DNA of 64,000 bases from Diplonema japonicum (Eukaryota > Euglenozoa > Diplonemea > Diplonemida > Diplonemidae): contig OZ025666.1 of assembly GCA_964019335.1 (NCBI GenBank), forward strand, positions 64,501 through 128,500. The letters are read 5' to 3'. The notes below the pieces were generated by a model. The model was not told the origin of the DNA, ran no database searches, and worked only from the letters and a program-made list of their open reading frames with translations. Positions within the stretch are counted from its first letter, which is position 1; the number at the start of each line of letters is the position of its first letter. This document shows, one piece after another, positions 58,471 to 64,000 of this stretch. Both the position numbers and the translations under genes were made by a program.

Positions 58471-61400
58471 ATGGCGACAAAATGCAGCGTCACCGTGCAG
58501 GTCCGTGCACGACCCATCATAACAAAACGAGAGGAGCAGGACAAAGGCAGCACATGTATCAGCATCAAAGGAAACTCCACTACAATTTGGGACCCCACCG
58601 ACACGAGTAAGAAGAGGACCTTCACATTCGATAGGTCATTTAACTCGCTTGACTCTCATAACGCAGACCACGCAAGCCAAAGCACCCTGTACAAGGAGGT
58701 GGGGTTGCCTTCGCTGGACCAGGCGATGAAGGGCTACAACACTACCGTGTTTGCATACGGCCAGACAGGCAGTGGGAAGACGTACACTATGATGGGCCAT
58801 GAGTCGATGTCTTTGTCGACGAAGGGGAAAACCACACTGGAGGACTTGCCCGCCGAGACGGGTGTGATCCCCAGGTTTTGTATCGACTTGTTCGGAAGGA
58901 TTGAGACGCAGCGCTGCGCAAGTGTAACAGTGACACACAGAGTGGACTCCGTGTACTATGAGATATACAATGACAAGGTGCACGATCTGCTCGACAGCGG
59001 TTCCTCACGCACCTACAAGGTGAGGGAACACCCAAAGCACGGCCCTTACGTGGAGGGTCTCCAGCACTGCGAAGTGCGCAGCTACGCTGACATCGCACGC
59101 CTCCTCAAAAGAGGAGCACGGGACCGTCACACAGCTAAGACATGTATGAACGATTACTCCAGCAGGTCGCATGCTGTGTTAGAGCTAGTCCTCACCACAT
59201 CGCGATTCGACCCGCAGACAGGCGACCTTTCCGATACCTCGTCGAGAATCGCACTTGTGGACTTAGCGGGCTCCGAAAGACAGGGTGCCGCTAAGACACA
59301 AGGCGAGAGGCTCAAGGAAGGAGCACACATCAACAAAGGCCTTCTCTCTTTGGGCAATGTGATTGAGGCCCTTGCTGCCAACTCTGAAGGAAAGAAAGGT
59401 CGTGCGACACGATTTGTACAGTACCGTGACTCCACCCTCACATGGCTTCTGCGGGAGGCACTGGGCGGGAACTCCAAGACCATCATGCTCGCCACAGTGT
59501 CACCCTCCTCACTGAACTACGAGGAGTCCCTCTCCACACTGAAGTACGCAGACCGCGCAAAGAAGATCCAGAACGCCGTCACCGTAAACAAGGACTCGAA
59601 GAAGCAAGTCATATTTCAGTTGCGTGAGGAGATTAAGATGCTCAAGGAAGAGATCGAGAACCTTAGATCAGGAAATGCTCCGCAGGGCACCTTCGGCATG
59701 CACCCCCATCATGATGTGCGTGTGTGGCGCGAAGACCCTTACCTTTTGCAAGTGGACCCCCTTCCGACTTTGAATGACCCCATCCTATACTGGATAGAGG
59801 GGGATTCTACTTGCTATATTTCGAGCAATGATCACACCGAAAGCACGGCAATGCGGCACACGGAAGCAACCCCTGGCACACCCCTCGAGTCCGCTGACCA
59901 CACCATCAAGTTGCCCAAAAGTAAGGGCGTCCATGACTTCCATGCACTCCTTGTGAAAAAGAACGAAGAGGTCATCTTGATACCCACAGTAGGAGCACCT
60001 TACGATGGGAGGGTGGTGGGGCCCACGCCGCGTGCCACTGACGATGCAGCGGAGCTCCTTGTTGATGGATTGCAGGTGGTTGGAGAAGAGAAGCTCATGA
60101 GCGGTTCGCACGTCCAGATCGGAGAGTACCAGTTTATCTTCGTGGACCCCGTCAACGCTGGTGACTGCGCCAGGTTTCACCAAAGGTGCTCCAAACTGGA
60201 ACGTGCGAGAGCTGCACAAGACAGGATGGTACAGGTGACGGCAAAGAAGGTGCAGGGCATGTTGATCGACAGTGGGCTGGAGACGTCGATGCTGCCATCG
60301 CGAGAGGAAGGACTCAGCACAAAGGGGAGGGATGGCGAGCAGATTCTTGTGAGGTGCGAGAGCGGGCCTGCTGTTTACGTGTGGCAGGGAGACACAGACA
60401 CTGGCGGGTGGAACCGTGTGGATACCATGCAGGCAGAGCTGGCGACAGCAACATTGCTGGACAAGAAGAAAGCTGAGGTGGAAACAGGGAGGAAGCTTCA
60501 CACCATCCTATCGGGGACCGTCGTGATGGACAGCATCCCAGCAGAGTCGTCCCTGTGTGCTGACGGCCCGACGCTTGATGAGGAACACGGACCCCTTATC
60601 GTGAGGTCACCAGAAACAGGTCTCAAAGTGGTTCAATGGGACACAGCACTGCATAGGTGGGTCACTGTGTCAGAACCCGTTGCAGAGCTGACAACCAGAA
60701 ACTTGGTGCAGAATGCAGAGAGGCGTCGCCGGCAGCAGGATGCTGACAAGTACCGCGTCGAGATTCACGAGAACGTAACAGACCTTGACGGGGCCCGCAG
60801 GAAGATCTCGACTCTGACAGAGGAACTCGAAACGATGAAAGAGGAAATGCGCAGTCATCTTATCACCAAGCAGTACCGCGAGGACGAGTTGCTCAAACAG
60901 CTCACCGATAGGGAGAGGCTGCTGCAGCAACACAAAGCATCGGCAGTGTCCGACCAAGTCATGCTGCAAGACAAAATCGACACTCTCATCGAAGACTACG
61001 AAGAGAGGATCAACAAGAGCGAGTACATCGTACAGGACTTAGAGAACTCCTATGCCAGCGCCAAGTACGAATGGAGGAAAAACGAGACGCTTCTGGAAGC
61101 TGCCTTGGCTACCAAGATGAAGGCACACGAGTCTATTAACAAGCTTAAGGAGGAGGTGCAGAACACAATGATTGAAACGCAGCAATTGAAGACAGAAACA
61201 GAGAAGCACAAGCAAACTATCATCGAGAAGGACAACATCATCCTTAAGGTGCAAGAGGACCTTGCTGAGGCGGAAGGCCTGCGACGTGAAGCTGCATCAG
61301 GAGAAGTGAAGCAAGTGCAAGCGATCATAGACAAGAAAGACCTAACCCTTCTAGCAATCACCGAGGAGAGAGATCAACTAGATGGCAACCTGCGTAGGCT

Positions 61401-62607
61401 CTCAAAGCATTACCTCTCTCTACAAGAAGAGCTGAAGGAACAGCAGTCGAGACTCGTTGAATACAGGGAACAAATGGAAGCAGAACAAGAAACATGCAGG
61501 GAAGAGATAGACAAGGCACTGGTTCTGCAGAAAGACTGCGAACAGCTAAAAACAGAAAAGCAGGAGCTTATGAACAAGTTAAAGGCGGTCCTCAACGACC
61601 CCAAGAAGAAGGAACTGGAGCTCAAAGCGAAACAAGAAAACGAGGCTTTAAAGAAGCGTCTCGAGACTCTGGAACAGGAAAGAAAGCAAGCGGAAGGAAG
61701 CAGGAACTACGCGGAGCAGACAGCCAAAGGTGAAAAGCAGAGGGTCTCAGACCTACAGCAAAGGGTGAAGGAGACCACAAGGCAGTACCACCTGATGAAG
61801 GAGACCTGCGACAGGATGAACGACCGCTGCAAAAACGCTACGCAGCAGCTAGCTGTGCAGAAAGAAGAACTGGCAGCAGCGAAGGTGCAACTACTGCAGA
61901 TCAAGCAAGCCCCAGGATACATGACAGGCGCTGAGCAGAGCAGGCGGGACATGGACTTGTCGATACAACTGGAGATGGTGAGGGAAGAGAACCACAGGCT
62001 GCAGCAGAAGCTGGGCGACACACGTATGCTGTACGAGAGGTCGACGGAGTCGGGGAAGCAGATGATCAAAGAAAAATTAGAAGCAGAGGAGAGTCTGAGA
62101 AAGACGAAAAAAGAACACAGAGACTCACAAGCACAGTTGGCTGCTATGACATCCCGAGCCGATAGGCTCAAGGAAATGAGCCAGAAACTTCAATCCGAAG
62201 CACTTAAGAAAGTACAAAGACAGGACGATGACCCACCGCTTTCAGGAAGGAAGACACAACCCTACGGTCCGGGGTTCAACACCCCAAGGAAAAGCGGGAA
62301 CGGGTTAGGAGGGAGAAAGAGAAGTGTTTCTAACGATAAAATGAAAGTTCCAAGTTACGCAAAGCCTACAGGTGCGTGGATTGCAAAGGATGAAGAGTCT
62401 GGAGAAGCCCCCCCTCTGAGGAATACCTCCTCGCATAAAATCAGAAGCAGGAAAGCCAAAAAAGGCCGCCTCCCTAGCCCTACCCCGCAAAATGGAGGGT
62501 CTTCACCCCCACCGGTGCAGCCCTCCCCACGTGGCGCGCGGATCACGAAGTCCAGCAACGAGATTCTCAAAAAGAAGGATACCGCCATAAAACGAGAGGA
62601 GTATTGA
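58471..62607 (+). CDS. Kinesin-3-like motor with FHA domain and long coiled coil
   Basis: 1378 residues, intronless. N-terminal motor (about 3-372) is intact: VRARP, P-loop GQTGSGKTYTM, NDYSSRSHAV (switch I), LVDLAGSER (switch II), NKGLLSLGNVIEAL and YRDSTLTWLLREALGGNSKT. After the neck an FHA-like region (about 488-560: HALLVKKNEE, GRVVG, LVDGLQVVGEEKLMSGSHVQIGE) places it nearest the kinesin-3 family. A long coiled coil (about 750-1240) and a basic Ser/Pro-rich tail follow. Kinesin-3 proteins move vesicles or work in cilia. No PH domain is seen at the C-terminus. ATG lies 15 nt after an AG at 58455. Confidence 0.88.
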   Translation: MATKCSVTVQVRARPIITKREEQDKGSTCISIKGNSTTIWDPTDTSKKRTFTFDRSFNSLDSHNADHASQSTLYKEVGLPSLDQAMKGYNTTVFAYGQTGSGKTYTMMGHESMSLSTKGKTTLEDLPAETGVIPRFCIDLFGRIETQRCASVTVTHRVDSVYYEIYNDKVHDLLDSGSSRTYKVREHPKHGPYVEGLQHCEVRSYADIARLLKRGARDRHTAKTCMNDYSSRSHAVLELVLTTSRFDPQTGDLSDTSSRIALVDLAGSERQGAAKTQGERLKEGAHINKGLLSLGNVIEALAANSEGKKGRATRFVQYRDSTLTWLLREALGGNSKTIMLATVSPSSLNYEESLSTLKYADRAKKIQNAVTVNKDSKKQVIFQLREEIKMLKEEIENLRSGNAPQGTFGMHPHHDVRVWREDPYLLQVDPLPTLNDPILYWIEGDSTCYISSNDHTESTAMRHTEATPGTPLESADHTIKLPKSKGVHDFHALLVKKNEEVILIPTVGAPYDGRVVGPTPRATDDAAELLVDGLQVVGEEKLMSGSHVQIGEYQFIFVDPVNAGDCARFHQRCSKLERARAAQDRMVQVTAKKVQGMLIDSGLETSMLPSREEGLSTKGRDGEQILVRCESGPAVYVWQGDTDTGGWNRVDTMQAELATATLLDKKKAEVETGRKLHTILSGTVVMDSIPAESSLCADGPTLDEEHGPLIVRSPETGLKVVQWDTALHRWVTVSEPVAELTTRNLVQNAERRRRQQDADKYRVEIHENVTDLDGARRKISTLTEELETMKEEMRSHLITKQYREDELLKQLTDRERLLQQHKASAVSDQVMLQDKIDTLIEDYEERINKSEYIVQDLENSYASAKYEWRKNETLLEAALATKMKAHESINKLKEEVQNTMIETQQLKTETEKHKQTIIEKDNIILKVQEDLAEAEGLRREAASGEVKQVQAIIDKKDLTLLAITEERDQLDGNLRRLSKHYLSLQEELKEQQSRLVEYREQMEAEQETCREEIDKALVLQKDCEQLKTEKQELMNKLKAVLNDPKKKELELKAKQENEALKKRLETLEQERKQAEGSRNYAEQTAKGEKQRVSDLQQRVKETTRQYHLMKETCDRMNDRCKNATQQLAVQKEELAAAKVQLLQIKQAPGYMTGAEQSRRDMDLSIQLEMVREENHRLQQKLGDTRMLYERSTESGKQMIKEKLEAEESLRKTKKEHRDSQAQLAAMTSRADRLKEMSQKLQSEALKKVQRQDDDPPLSGRKTQPYGPGFNTPRKSGNGLGGRKRSVSNDKMKVPSYAKPTGAWIAKDEESGEAPPLRNTSSHKIRSRKAKKGRLPSPTPQNGGSSPPPVQPSPRGARITKSSNEILKKKDTAIKREEY

Positions 62608-63107
62608 GAACAAGAAACATGCATGAACGATCCCTCCTCCCTCGCCCCGTTCCCGTGTGCTGGCATTTGGTTGCTTTTATAAATATCTCCCTTTTTCTCG
62701 TCCCTTATGGGATTGTGCCCCTTTCCCCCCGAATACTTTTTTGTTCTTTTTTATTTACTTTGCACTTACACATATCCTGTTCGCAATAAATTATCGCGTC
62801 TTTTTTTTTCTGCCCCCCCCCCAAAAAAAAGAAGAAAGTACGAACAGGCACCTATAAAAAAAGGGAAAAGAAAGAAAAGGAGAAGAAAAAAAAATCCCCT
62901 TCTTATTTTCCTTCACCTTTCGACCCACCCGCCATTCTTTTTTTTTTCTTCCCCTTTTCGCGTCCAATTTCTTCCTTCACTTTTTTATTGTACAAAAAAC
63001 AAAAAAAGCGTTTCCCCCCCTCTCTCCCTCTCTCTCTCTCTCTCCCTTTTATTCTCATTCTTTTTTTTTTAAAGTGTTATGAAAATACATATTCCGAAGG
63101 ACAAAAT
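62608..63107. other. Spacer with pyrimidine tract and CT microsatellite
   Basis: Mixed homopolymers, then a T/C-rich stretch with a (CT)n microsatellite near 63020-63046 and a T10 run ending in AAAG at 63074, a possible splice acceptor for the last gene. Confidence 0.5.
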
Positions 63108-64000
63108 ATGGGCACCAGCGGAAGCAAAGAAGTGACACAATGGAACACACCAGCAACGAGGAATATAACATGTGGTAGATGCGGTGAGGGTTGGGCAGGA
63201 GATGTGAAGTGTGCCACTTGCAGAGAGAACCTTGTGATCCCAAAGAAGTTGGTGAGCAAAGTTAATGCAGGCGACGAAACGACAGTTTTACTGGGCATCC
63301 CTTCTGAGTTCCCAATCGAGGCTGACATGGGAAGGCTCTTCATATACTGGAAGGGGATCGATTCCGTGAAAAAGAAACAAGTCTTTTTCACACAGAAGGC
63401 GGAGTACCTCGACATTCCATCTGCCATTATGGTAAACGACGAGAAGGGGAGGGTTCAATTCCTGTTCAACCCGCTTTCTAAGGTCGTCATCACAGCTGCC
63501 AAAAGGCTGTTCCAAGACCCATCGGACACAAAGGGTGTAGTTAAAGATATTTATGAGACTCTTGTCTCCGTTTGCACCTGGCCAAAGGGTGAGGAGGTTA
63601 ACCCAAACGGGCTGGAAAGACTGCGAATGAACGTTCTCACCCACGGGCCACAACGATTTTACACTTCCCTATTCAAACTTTCCAAACTGAAGTACCACCC
63701 CAACGAATCCAGGCTTAAGCTACAAGGCGGCTTTCCCATGGTATTGAACTTGACAAGGAGGGACACTGCTATTCTTCGAGACGTGAATCCCTCTCCCCTT
63801 ACACCATGTAAACCCCCACCGTCGTCTCAAGGCCTTTACATGTGGACACCCTGCTTGCTCAACATCATCTCGCCGCCTTTGAAGATGCCGGACTTCATTA
63901 GGGCCGACAAGTTGATTGCTCTTTCGTTTTTCTTCAAAGTCCCTCTCGTCGACCGCACGGATGTGTTGAACAAGACATCATGTCTGCGATTGAAGGGAAT
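63108..64000 (+). CDS. Unknown protein with N-terminal CxxC zinc ribbon, 3' partial
   Basis: Open from ATG 63108 to the end of the window (297 codons), so the stop is outside. It starts MGTSGSK, a possible N-myristoylation site, followed by a zinc-ribbon-like motif CGRCGEGWAGDVKCATC at about residues 22-38. The rest is a globular alpha/beta sequence (FIYWKGIDSVKKKQVFFTQK, GRVQFLFNPLSKVVITAAKRLF, RLRMNVLTHGPQRFYTSLFK, MPDFIRADKLIALSFFFKVP) that I do not recognise. On the same strand and in the same style as its neighbours. Confidence 0.7.
   Translation, partial: MGTSGSKEVTQWNTPATRNITCGRCGEGWAGDVKCATCRENLVIPKKLVSKVNAGDETTVLLGIPSEFPIEADMGRLFIYWKGIDSVKKKQVFFTQKAEYLDIPSAIMVNDEKGRVQFLFNPLSKVVITAAKRLFQDPSDTKGVVKDIYETLVSVCTWPKGEEVNPNGLERLRMNVLTHGPQRFYTSLFKLSKLKYHPNESRLKLQGGFPMVLNLTRRDTAILRDVNPSPLTPCKPPPSSQGLYMWTPCLLNIISPPLKMPDFIRADKLIALSFFFKVPLVDRTDVLNKTSCLRLKG

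Overview
This is nuclear DNA from a single-celled eukaryote. It shows long, mostly uninterrupted protein genes, canonical GT-AG introns of only 33-56 nt, a nuclear type tRNA-Leu, CCT5, ARPC5, an AP-5 zeta-like protein, two kinesin-family genes and many coiled-coil proteins. The translation factor present is EFL (elongation factor-like), which replaces EF-1A in a scattered set of protists. I could not name the species. Every protein gene that looks functional lies on the + strand, and at least 17 start codons sit shortly downstream of a pyrimidine-rich stretch ending in AG. That pattern fits polycistronic transcription with spliced-leader trans-splicing. Together with EFL it points to a euglenozoan (perhaps diplonemid-like) or a dinoflagellate/perkinsid relative. 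This placement is inference.

Layout. 0-25.4 kb: a dense gene array. It holds a giant cysteine-rich membrane protein (5' end off the window), an LRR protein with an acylation-type N-terminus, an Hsp70-like/PDZ fusion, a coiled-coil protein with a Nab2-type zinc finger, an M23 metallopeptidase, a membrane-anchored SH3b/PDZ-like protein, a small SAM-like membrane protein, a degenerate kinesin, a coiled-coil protein, an ankyrin protein and an extended-synaptotagmin-like SMP/C2 protein. A foldback element lies at 12.6-13.2 kb. 25.4-26.3 kb: an inverted-repeat element. 26.5-38.5 kb: EFL, a ribosomal-L1-domain nucleolar protein, a SETD3-like/ankyrin protein, three coiled-coil proteins (one ending in two WW domains) and a probable mitochondrial protein. 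38.6-51.3 kb: a repeat-rich gap containing tRNA-Leu, three copies of a dispersed repeat, a decayed MULE, a PH-like gene, a hAT fragment element, a MITE-like element, homopolymer deserts, ARPC5 and a duplicated cluster that looks like box C/D snoRNA genes. 51.3-64 kb: an acidic small protein, CCT5, AP5Z1-like, a fucosyltransferase, a kinesin-3-like motor and a 3'-truncated unknown gene.

The genes do not form a single pathway. Cytoskeleton and trafficking are over-represented (kinesins, ARPC5, CCT5 for tubulin and actin folding, AP-5, the SMP/C2 lipid-transfer protein, and PDZ and coiled-coil scaffolds), alongside translation and ribosome biogenesis genes.
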